Shown piece after piece: positions 15,626-22,687 of a stretch of 50,495 nucleotides of DNA. How positions within the stretch are numbered: the stretch's first letter is position 1; the number at the start of each line of letters is the position of its first letter. Made by a program: the position numbers and the translations under genes. The notes under the pieces were generated by a model. It did no database searches. It was not told where the DNA came from and saw only the letters and a program-made list of their open reading frames with translations. Origin of the DNA: Tenacibaculum sp. M341 (lineage in GTDB: Bacteria > Bacteroidota > Bacteroidia > Flavobacteriales > Flavobacteriaceae); contig NZ_SJXJ01000027.1 of NCBI RefSeq assembly GCF_004337695.1, forward strand, positions 1 to 50,495. Direction: 5' to 3'.

Positions 15626-18067
15626 TTAATTATTTCCAACCCTAATTACATCAGCAAAAATACCAGAGGCAGTAACATCTGCACCAGCACCAGCCCCTTT
15701 AATTTGAAGTGGTTGCACAGGATATCTATCAGTAAAAAATAATACAATATTGTCACTTCCTTCTAAATTATAAAAAGGATGATCTTGCGGAATATGTTGC
15801 AAACCTACCTTGGCTTTTCCATCAGAAAATTCAGCTACATATTTTAGTTTACAATTACTGCTATTTGCTTCGGAATATATTTTTTGAAAATGCGATTCAA
15901 ATTTTGTTAAGCTAGCATAAAAATCATCATTATTAGTCGTTTTTAAACTCTCTTCAGGTAAAAATGAATTGTTTTCAATATCAGATAATTCTAGTTCGTA
16001 ACCACTTTCACGAGCTAAAATCAGAATTTTTCGAGCTACATCTACACCACTCAAATCAATTTTAGGATCAGGCTCAGTATATCCTTCTTTTTGAGCTTGT
16101 AAAACCACATCGTGAAAAGAAGTTGATTCATTAAAATTATTGAAAACAAAGTTTAAACTTCCTGATAAAACAGCTTGTATTTTTTGTACTCTGTCACCAG
16201 AAGTGATTAAGTTTTTCAAAGTGTCAATAATTGGCAATCCAGCACCCACATTGGTTTCAAATAAAAACGGAGCATTGTACTTTTTAGAAATACTTTTCAA
16301 TAACCTATAATTTTCAAGTTTAGAAGCGCAGGCTATTTTATTACAAGTAACTACTGCAATATTATTTTCTAAATAATGCGCGTACATTTCAGAAACAGCT
16401 TCATTGGCAGTATTATCAACAAAAACACTGTTTCTTAAGTTTAGTTCTTTTGTTTTGTTTAAGAATTTATCTAGAGATGTTTCAGTTCCTTGGTTTAATA
16501 ATAATTCTTTCCAGTTTGTCAGATCAATTCCACTTTCATCAAAGTACATTTTTGTAGAATTAGAAAGTCCAACTACTCTAATATTTAATTTTAAGTGATT
16601 CTGCAAATATTCTTGCTGTTGTAACAACTGAGCTAAAAAACGATTACCTACATTACCAACTCCTGTAACAAATAAATTAAGTTGCTTGTTGTTATCTCCA
16701 AAAAACTGTTCATGCAAGGTGTTTAATGCTTTTTTAGCATCAGAATTTTTAATAACTGCTGAAATATTTTTTTCTGAAGCACCTTGTGCAATAGCTCTAA
16801 TATTTACGTTGTTACTACCTAAAGTACTAAACATTTTACCACTTAAACCTTGATGATTTTTCATGTTATCACCAACTAAAGCAATAATACTTAACTCGTT
16901 TTCAACAGTAATCGGATCTATTTTCTTTTGTTGAATTTCATCAGCAAACTTTTTAGAAATACAAGCCACTGCTTTTTCTGCATCTTCTTCTAAAACTCCT
17001 ACACAGATAGTATGTTCTGACGAAGCCTGCGTAATTAAAATAATATTAATATCGTCATCGGCTAAGGCTTTAAATAAACGCTTAGAAACTCCAGAAATAC
17101 CAACCATACCGCTACCTTCAATGGTAAGTAAAGAAATATGTTCAACGTAACTAATTCCTTTTACTGGGGTTGCAATATCGGTTTGAGAAGTAATAAAAGT
17201 ACCTTCATCATTCGGATTAAAAGTATTTTTAATAACAATAGGAATCTTTTTTTCTCGCACAGGTTGAATGGTAGGCGGATAAATCACTTTGGCACCAAAA
17301 TGCGACATTTCCATTGCTTCCTGATATGAAATCTGATAGATTGGTTTAGCCTGTTTTACAACCGAAGGATTGGCAGTATACATACCACTAACGTCTGTCC
17401 AAATTTGTAGTTCATCAGCATCAACAGCAGCAGCATAAATAGAAGCACTGTAATCAGAACCGCCTCTACCTAAAGTAGTTGTTTGTCCGTTATAACATTT
17501 AGCAATAAACCCAGGTAAAACTACTACTTGATGTTCATTGTCGTTAAAATAATTGATACAATTTGTATAAGTATTTACAAAATCTACTTGTGCCTTTAAA
17601 TAATTATTATCGGTAATAATTAGTTCTTGACTATCTTTAAAAGTAGCATCAAAATGCTCTTTGGCAGCTTCAGAAATAATGTAAGAAGATAAACGTTCTC
17701 CAAAACTACTAATAATAGCTTTTGCTTTAGGAGTTAACTCTTCTAATAAATAACAACCTTTATATAATGTTTTTAGTTGTTTAAAAAGAGTAGTTGTTTT
17801 TTCTTTAACACTATCAGAGTTTTTATTAATTAATTGTTCAATAGTGTCAAAATGATGCTTTTCTACTGATTCTAATATTTGTAAATAGCTTTCATCTTTC
17901 TTTTTAGCTAATTGAGCACTTTTAATTAGTTGATCAGTTGTTTTTCCAAAAGCTGATACCACTACTGCTACTTTATCTTCTTGAGAGTTTTCTTTTACAA
18001 TTTGTAAAACTCTTTGTATGTTCTGATGATCTTGAACAGATGTGCCTCCGAATTTTAAGACTTTCAT
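15626..18067 (-). CDS. thrA: bifunctional aspartokinase / homoserine dehydrogenase
   Basis: The 813 residues combine two enzymes that bracket aspartate semialdehyde formation in threonine and methionine synthesis. Residues 1-290 are aspartokinase (KFGGTSV at 5-11; GRGGSDYSA). Residues about 310-455 are two ACT-type regulatory domains, where threonine feedback is expected. Residues 465-813 are homoserine dehydrogenase (NAD-binding VTGVGNVGNRF; EPDPKIDLSGVDVARK). The length equals that of E. coli ThrA (about 820). It is first in the thrABC operon, 102 bases downstream of a Thr-rich leader ORF. Confidence 0.95.
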   Translation of the reverse strand: MKVLKFGGTSVQDHQNIQRVLQIVKENSQEDKVAVVVSAFGKTTDQLIKSAQLAKKKDESYLQILESVEKHHFDTIEQLINKNSDSVKEKTTTLFKQLKTLYKGCYLLEELTPKAKAIISSFGERLSSYIISEAAKEHFDATFKDSQELIITDNNYLKAQVDFVNTYTNCINYFNDNEHQVVVLPGFIAKCYNGQTTTLGRGGSDYSASIYAAAVDADELQIWTDVSGMYTANPSVVKQAKPIYQISYQEAMEMSHFGAKVIYPPTIQPVREKKIPIVIKNTFNPNDEGTFITSQTDIATPVKGISYVEHISLLTIEGSGMVGISGVSKRLFKALADDDINIILITQASSEHTICVGVLEEDAEKAVACISKKFADEIQQKKIDPITVENELSIIALVGDNMKNHQGLSGKMFSTLGSNNVNIRAIAQGASEKNISAVIKNSDAKKALNTLHEQFFGDNNKQLNLFVTGVGNVGNRFLAQLLQQQEYLQNHLKLNIRVVGLSNSTKMYFDESGIDLTNWKELLLNQGTETSLDKFLNKTKELNLRNSVFVDNTANEAVSEMYAHYLENNIAVVTCNKIACASKLENYRLLKSISKKYNAPFLFETNVGAGLPIIDTLKNLITSGDRVQKIQAVLSGSLNFVFNNFNESTSFHDVVLQAQKEGYTEPDPKIDLSGVDVARKILILARESGYELELSDIENNSFLPEESLKTTNNDDFYASLTKFESHFQKIYSEANSSNCKLKYVAEFSDGKAKVGLQHIPQDHPFYNLEGSDNIVLFFTDRYPVQPLQIKGAGAGADVTASGIFADVIRVGNN

Positions 18068-18162
18068 TGTTATAAATAATTGATAATTGAAATGAGATAA
18101 TTGATTCGAAAAGTTAGACTTTTCAAATTTTTGAAAATAGTAGTTTAATTATATGTAAATGC

Positions 18163-18237
18163 ACAACCCCTAAAGGGTTGTAATAATTGTAGAAATAGTG
18201 GTGTACACAAAAGTGAACGTAGTTGCTACGTTTGTGT
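18163..18237 (-). promoter_or_regulatory. candidate thr attenuator: two hairpins over the leader ORF
   Basis: Hairpin A (18205-18237) has a 7-base outer stem ACACAAA/TTTGTGT and an inner 5-base stem CGTAG/CTACG. Hairpin B (18163-18181) has a 7-base stem ACAACCC/GGGTTGT with loop TTTAG that contains the leader stop codon. The 5' arm of hairpin B is made of the final Thr codons, so a ribosome stalled for threonyl-tRNA would mask it. A weakness is that no U-run follows hairpin B. It may act through Rho, by pausing, or by affecting thrA translation instead. Confidence 0.55.
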
Positions 18238-18268
18238 AAGTGTTGATATTTGTGTTATTGTTTTCCAC
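18170..18268 (-). CDS. threonine operon leader peptide (candidate thrL)
   Basis: A 32-codon ORF begins at GTG (18268) and ends at TAG (18170-18172), upstream of thrA on the same strand. It contains eleven Thr and four Ile codons and ends T-T-I-S-T-I-I-T-T-L. The E. coli thr leader likewise ends in a Thr/Ile-rich run. The last two Thr codons form the 5' arm of a hairpin. There is no in-frame ATG; GTG is the only usual start, and there is no Shine-Dalgarno sequence, as is common in this phylum. Function is inferred from composition and position. Confidence 0.7.
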   Translation of the reverse strand: MENNNTNINTYTNVATTFTFVYTTISTIITTL

Positions 18269-18528
18269 TGAGGTAAATGTACTATTTATTTTATAACAAA
18301 AAATATTTTTTAGGTTTTATTTATTGTAATTATTTAAAAAAAGAACAAATCTTAAAACTATAACGTTTTCTTTGTGAATATGATTTTTAAAACGTGAAAT
18401 GTTGTGAAAAAATCATATTTCGTAATTTAAAATATTTAGCCTAAACAATTTTTTCTGAATCAATTCGTTTGAGATGTGTGAATTATGAATATATTTACAA
18501 ATATTAAATTCCCAAAAACAAAATATTT

Positions 18529-18969
18529 ATGAGAAAACTGGTTTTAGGTTTGGTGTTATTAGCATCGGTATCTGTATCTGCACAAATTGAATTAGTAGAA
18601 ACAGAACAAAGTGAAGTTGTAGGTAAGATAAGTTATGTTTATCTTGAGAAAATTGGAGATAATGAATACAATTTCTTTTATAAAAATATCAATGCTATTG
18701 GGCATGAATATGTAAACTTTAGTTTTAAAAACTTAGACAATGATTTGGATAAGCTTTACCAAATTTTAATGAAAGGTTTTGAAGATGTTCCTAGAGATCC
18801 ATTAAAAATGAAAGCAAATGGAGAAATTGTATGGTTAAAGTATAGTAGAGAAGATGGAGAAGCGTTTTTACAAATCCAACAAACAGAAGGAGACGGAAGT
18901 TCTGAAAATGCTGTAAAAGTATCACGCTTATTAACAAAAGAAGATATTACGCAATTATTCAAAAAATAA
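18529..18969 (+). CDS. hypothetical exported protein
   Basis: The 146-residue protein has a signal peptide (LVLGLVLLASVSVSAQ, cleavage after A-Q). The mature domain is small and mixed alpha/beta. I do not recognise the family; similar short periplasmic proteins are common in Flavobacteriia. It is monocistronic and is followed directly by a strong hairpin terminator. Confidence 0.65.
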   Translation: MRKLVLGLVLLASVSVSAQIELVETEQSEVVGKISYVYLEKIGDNEYNFFYKNINAIGHEYVNFSFKNLDNDLDKLYQILMKGFEDVPRDPLKMKANGEIVWLKYSREDGEAFLQIQQTEGDGSSENAVKVSRLLTKEDITQLFKK

Positions 18970-18973
18970 AAAT

Positions 18974-19006
18974 GAAAAATCCAGAATTTAATTCTGGATT
19001 TTTTTT
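18974..19006 (+). terminator. rho-independent terminator
   Basis: A stem with core ATCCAGAAT/ATTCTGGAT, extended by A/T pairs, has a 3-base loop and is followed by eight T. It begins five bases after the stop of the exported protein gene. Confidence 0.9.
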
Positions 19007-19111
19007 GCTATATAAATAAAGGTATAGCAACGTTTTAAAGAATAAGGATGTTTACTTAACCCGTTGTATTTTAATAAATTCTTTAAAAAATATACTTTTA
19101 TTAAAAACACA

Positions 19112-19141
19112 AAAAACAGGTTCGTTTTTTGTGTTTTTTTA
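19112..19141. terminator. AT-rich hairpin terminator, bidirectional
   Basis: The arms ACACAAAAAAC and GTTTTTTGTGT, flanked by A and T runs, surround the loop AGGTTC. It could stop transcription from either side. About 105 bases without a gene separate it from the preceding terminator. I see no clear transcript there. Confidence 0.65.
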
Positions 19142-19205
19142 TGTTATTTTTAAATTAATTCTAGATTTAGATTGAATTTACTAAAATAAAGTCGCCTGAA
19201 TTTAT

Positions 19206-19213
19206 TACTTTTG
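19206..19213 (+). promoter_or_regulatory. -7 promoter element of E2 gene
   Basis: TACTTTTG fits the Bacteroidota -7 consensus TAnnTTTG and lies 25 bases before the ATG at 19239. A TTG at 19172-19174 is somewhat too far upstream for a canonical -33 box. Confidence 0.5.
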
Positions 19214-19238
19214 CAATCGAATTAAATCAAATATCACT

Positions 19239-20549
19239 ATGGCAAGATTTGAGTTAAAACTTCCGAAAATGGGAGAGAGTGTTGCAGAAGCAACAATTAC
19301 TTCATGGTTAAAAGAGGTAGGAGATACAGTAGAGATGGATGATACTGTTGTAGAAGTAGCAACAGATAAAGTAGATAGTGAAGTACCAAGTGAAGTAGAA
19401 GGAAAGCTTGTAGAAATTTTATTCGAAAAAGATGCAGTGGTTCAGGTTGGTCAAACAATCGCCATTATAGAAACAGAAGGAGAAGAAGTAGCAGCTGCTA
19501 GTGCAACTAGCGAAACAGCAGTTGTTTCTGAAGAAGTAGTAAAAGAAGTAGAAACTGTTATTAACAAAGCAGAAGAAGTTGTAGCAAGTCCTATTGATAC
19601 TTCAAATAGCGATCGTTTTTATTCGCCATTAGTAAAGAGCATTGCTCAAAAAGAAAACATTTCAGTAGCTGAATTAGATGCTATTTCTGGTACAGGTAAA
19701 GAAGGTAGAGTAACAAAGAAAGATATTTTAGCTTATTTAGAAAACAGAACAAGCCAACCAAAACAAGCTACACCAGCAATTCAGTTTGATATAGAAAAGC
19801 CTAAGAAAGTTGTAGAAACGCCACCAGTTTCTATGAGTGGAGAGGATGAAATTATTGAAATGAGTAGAATGGGGAAACTTATTTCTAAGCACATGGTTGA
19901 TTCTGTGCAAACATCTGCACATGTTCAATCTTTTATAGAAGTAGATGTTACTAATATAGTAAAGTGGAGAAATAAAGTTAAGAATGCTTTCTTACAAAGA
20001 GAAGGAGAAAAGTTAACGTTTACGCCTATTTTTATGCAGGCAGTTGCGCAAACTATAAAAAAGCATCCAATGATTAATATTTCTGTTAGTGGTGATAAAA
20101 TCATTAAGAGAGGAAATATTAACCTAGGTATGGCAGCAGCTTTACCAGATGGTAACTTAATTGTTCCTGTAATTAAAAATGCAGATGAATTAAGTTTAGT
20201 TGGTATGACTAAAAAAGTAAATGATTTAGCAACTCGTTCTAGAGCTAATAAATTAAAACCAGACGAAATTCAAGGAGGTACATATACAGTAACAAATGTT
20301 GGTAGTTTCGGAAGTATTACTGGTACACCTATAATAAACCAACCTCAAGTAGCAATTTTAGCTTTAGGAGCAATTGTTAAAAAACCAGCAGTAATTGAAA
20401 CTCCTGATGGTGATTTAATCGGAATTCGTCATAAAATGATGATCTCTCATTCATACGATCACAGAGTGGTAAATGGAGCTTTAGGAGGTATGTTTATAAA
20501 AACATTTAAAGATATTGTTGAAGCTTGGGATGCAAATCAAGATTTCTAA
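19239..20549 (+). CDS. 2-oxoacid dehydrogenase E2 (dihydrolipoyl acyltransferase)
   Basis: The order of domains is an N-terminal lipoyl domain (lysine K44 in EVATDKVDSEV), an Ala/Glu/Val-rich linker (80-120), a peripheral-subunit-binding domain (about 127-168) and the acyltransferase core (205-436). The core ends with SYDHRVVNGALGG. H408 is the catalytic His, but the usual Asp of DHRxxDG is Asn (N412). It forms the core of a pyruvate, 2-oxoglutarate or branched-chain 2-oxoacid complex. No E1 or E3 gene is adjacent, so the substrate cannot be fixed; a branched-chain type is possible. A terminator follows. Confidence 0.9.
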   Translation: MARFELKLPKMGESVAEATITSWLKEVGDTVEMDDTVVEVATDKVDSEVPSEVEGKLVEILFEKDAVVQVGQTIAIIETEGEEVAAASATSETAVVSEEVVKEVETVINKAEEVVASPIDTSNSDRFYSPLVKSIAQKENISVAELDAISGTGKEGRVTKKDILAYLENRTSQPKQATPAIQFDIEKPKKVVETPPVSMSGEDEIIEMSRMGKLISKHMVDSVQTSAHVQSFIEVDVTNIVKWRNKVKNAFLQREGEKLTFTPIFMQAVAQTIKKHPMINISVSGDKIIKRGNINLGMAAALPDGNLIVPVIKNADELSLVGMTKKVNDLATRSRANKLKPDEIQGGTYTVTNVGSFGSITGTPIINQPQVAILALGAIVKKPAVIETPDGDLIGIRHKMMISHSYDHRVVNGALGGMFIKTFKDIVEAWDANQDF

Positions 20550-20567
20550 TAAAATCAATATAATATT

Positions 20568-20600
20568 AAAAGTGGAGTTAATTTTAGCTCCACTTTTTTT
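20568..20600 (+). terminator. rho-independent terminator after E2 gene
   Basis: Arms AAAAGTGGAG (20568-20577) and CTCCACTTTT (20588-20597) are perfect complements with a 10-base loop, followed by more T. Confidence 0.9.
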
Positions 20601-20603
20601 ATA

Positions 20604-20611
20604 TACATTTG
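20604..20611 (+). promoter_or_regulatory. -7 promoter element
   Basis: TACATTTG matches TAnnTTTG exactly. It overlaps the TTG at 20609 that would open a longer reading frame, so the protein must start at the ATG at 20636. Confidence 0.55.
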
Positions 20612-20635
20612 CATCAGTTTAAAGTAAATATAAAA

Positions 20636-21367
20636 ATGAAAAAAATACTAGTTGCTTTATTGTTGTTAGTTACAACAATAAGCTTTTCTCAAGAAAAAGT
20701 TTTATTACGTTATAAGTATAACAAAGGAGAGACCTATCAAATTAAAATGAAGATGTTTAATGATATGGGGAACTCAAATTCTATTGCTATGAATTTTGTA
20801 ATGAAGCAAGAAATTAAAGATGAAGTTGGCGGGGTGTATTCAGCAGAAGCAACCATTCAAAAAATTGTAGCAGATATGAAACAATCTGGAATGGTAATTA
20901 ATTACGATTCAAGTAAAAAAGAAGAAGAGCTTGGTCAAATGGAAAAGATGATGAAGCCACAAATGGACGAAGCTTTAAAAACGGTTATTTTTATTAAAGC
21001 AGATGAATTAGGTAATGTATTAGAAACTAAAATAACACCAAGTTCACCAACAACAAACGGCATTGGTAATCAAACAAACATAGTTTATCCAAAAGAGGCA
21101 GTAAAGGTAGGAGATACTTGGAATGCTACTAAAAATGAAAATGGACTAGAGTTTAACTTTACATACAAAGTGGTAGCAATCTCAGCTACAAATGTAGATT
21201 TAGATGTTAATGGAACTTTAGCAGGACTTGGTAAAGGTGATATTAGTGGTAAAATGAAGTTAGATGTGAGCAACGGAATGCCTATAACTTCTAACTTAAC
21301 AATGAATATGGAAGTGAGTGGTATGAAAATGTCTACTAAAATAGATGTTGAAACTACAAAGATGTAG
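20636..21367 (+). CDS. exported DUF6263-like protein
   Basis: From the ATG at 20636 the protein has 243 residues and an ordinary signal peptide (ILVALLLLVTTISFSQ). A frame start nine codons earlier (TTG) would lie in the promoter. The mature protein is a beta-rich domain: LLRYKYNKGETYQIKM opens it, and a central VYPKEAVKVGDTW is typical of the DUF6263 group in Bacteroidota. The function is unknown; periplasmic or lipid-associated is likely. It is monocistronic with its own promoter and terminator. Confidence 0.65.
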   Translation: MKKILVALLLLVTTISFSQEKVLLRYKYNKGETYQIKMKMFNDMGNSNSIAMNFVMKQEIKDEVGGVYSAEATIQKIVADMKQSGMVINYDSSKKEEELGQMEKMMKPQMDEALKTVIFIKADELGNVLETKITPSSPTTNGIGNQTNIVYPKEAVKVGDTWNATKNENGLEFNFTYKVVAISATNVDLDVNGTLAGLGKGDISGKMKLDVSNGMPITSNLTMNMEVSGMKMSTKIDVETTKM

Positions 21368-21392
21368 TTGAACCGACCATAATAAATACAAG

Positions 21393-21433
21393 AAGCAACA
21401 TTTAAACTTATTGAGTTTAGGTGTTGCTTTTTT
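21393..21433 (+). terminator. rho-independent terminator
   Basis: The arms AAGCAACA and TGTTGCTT, extended by TTTAAACT/AGTTTAG pairs, close on a short loop. A T-rich tail follows. Confidence 0.85.
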
Positions 21434-21450
21434 ACTTTTATAATTTGATG

Positions 21451-21458
21451 TATTTTTG
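21451..21458 (+). promoter_or_regulatory. -7 promoter element
   Basis: TATTTTTG matches TAnnTTTG. A TTG at 21424-21426 is at about the right distance for -33. It serves the gene pair starting at 21483. Confidence 0.5.
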
Positions 21459-21482
21459 ATTTAATTGTAAAACAATTACTAA

Positions 21483-21869
21483 ATGAAAAAAACGTTAGCT
21501 TTAATTTTATTAGGAATTTTTCTATTGGCAAGCATATATTATGCTGTAATTTATTATGTGCCTTATAGTGAAGGAGTTCGTTCTGGAGAACTGATAAAAT
21601 TTAGTAGAAAAGGAATTATGTTTAAAACATGGGAAGGAGAAATAAGTCAAGGTATTTCAGGAGCTCAAATTTTTAAGTTTTCTGTAGAAGACGGTCAAAA
21701 GGAAGCTATTAAAAATTTACAAGACTTTCAAGGTCGTTATGTTAAGTTAACTTATACAGAGCGTTTTGGAAAGTTCTTTTGGTTAGGAGATACAAAATAT
21801 TTTATATTAAAGGTAGAGGAAGATAGTTCTCCTCATTTTAGTGGATTAAGACAGAAGAAAGATGAATAA
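21483..21869 (+). CDS. conserved single-pass membrane protein
   Basis: The 128-residue protein has one N-terminal membrane segment (LALILLGIFLLASIYYAVIYYV). A small soluble domain follows (YSEGVRSGELIKFSRKGIMFKTWEGE; FKFSVEDGQ). From memory, relatives in flavobacterial genomes are sometimes labelled 6-phosphogluconate dehydrogenase. Nothing here supports that name: the length is far too short and there is no Rossmann motif. Its last 8 bases overlap the thioesterase gene, so the two are translationally coupled. Confidence 0.65.
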   Translation: MKKTLALILLGIFLLASIYYAVIYYVPYSEGVRSGELIKFSRKGIMFKTWEGEISQGISGAQIFKFSVEDGQKEAIKNLQDFQGRYVKLTYTERFGKFFWLGDTKYFILKVEEDSSPHFSGLRQKKDE

Positions 21870-22407
21870 TACATTTAAACACGTAGAAGATACAAGGTTA
21901 ACTATTTCGGAATTAATGTTGCCTTCGCATGCAAACTTTAGTGGAAAAATTCACGGAGGATATATTTTAAATTTAATGGATCAAATAGCATTTGCTTGTG
22001 CATCTAAACACTCCGGAACTTATTGTGTAACAGCATCAGTAGATACTGTAGATTTTTTGAATCCTATTGAAGTAGGGGAGTTGGTTACGCTAAAATCTTC
22101 TATCAATTATGTTGGGCGCACTTCAATGGTAGTGGGAATCAGAGTGGAATCACAGAATATTCAAACAGGAAAAGTAAATCATTGTAATTCTTCATATTTT
22201 ACAATGGTAGCTAAAAATGAAGAAGGAAAAAGTATGCCTGTTCCTGGTTTAATTGTTAACAGCGATTTAGAAGTAAGGAGATTTTTAAAAGCTGTTAAAC
22301 GTATTGAAATGAAGAAAAATAGGCAAGATGAGTTTGATAGTGATGACTTTATGCCTGATAATTATTTAAATGATTTACAAAACTATAATGTGAAGATTGA
22401 ATTATAA
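21862..22407 (+). CDS. acyl-CoA thioesterase, hotdog fold
   Basis: This is a single hotdog domain of 181 residues of the YciA/BACH type. ANFSGKIHGGYILNLMDQIAF (about 24-44) carries the HGG turn and the Asp used by this family. VDFLNPIEVGELV and VGRTSMVVGIRVES are also typical. The C-terminal ~40 residues are charged and extra. The enzyme hydrolyses acyl-CoA to free acid and CoA in the cytoplasm; chain length is not readable from sequence. Confidence 0.85.
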   Translation: MNNTFKHVEDTRLTISELMLPSHANFSGKIHGGYILNLMDQIAFACASKHSGTYCVTASVDTVDFLNPIEVGELVTLKSSINYVGRTSMVVGIRVESQNIQTGKVNHCNSSYFTMVAKNEEGKSMPVPGLIVNSDLEVRRFLKAVKRIEMKKNRQDEFDSDDFMPDNYLNDLQNYNVKIEL

Positions 22408-22649
22408 CAATAATTCATTCTTTTTTGTTAAAAACTTTGGAAATTACTTTGAGTCTGTTAATTTTTTATGAATAGGATCATATTTGATGACAATTCTTGA
22501 AAAAAAATAGAGTTTGAGTAATTTTTTTTTATTTTTTGTTTTAGTTTATGTTGTTGTTAATCAGCGGGTAGTGTTGGGTAACTAAAAAAAATACTATAAA
22601 TTAGAAAAAAGTTAGTTAGTAAACATATTTCTATTTGATTTCATTTCTT

Positions 22650-22657
22650 TACATTTG
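22650..22657 (+). promoter_or_regulatory. -7 promoter element of receptor gene
   Basis: TACATTTG matches TAnnTTTG, 30 bases before the ATG at 22688. A -33 box is not obvious at the usual distance. Confidence 0.45.
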
Positions 22658-22687
22658 ACATAATTAACCGAATGTTCAAAATGAATC

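Noticed and set aside
21085-21531. Minus-strand ORF of 148 codons
   Set aside because: It covers the end of an exported-protein gene, its terminator and the next promoter on the plus strand; a shadow of real coding sequence.
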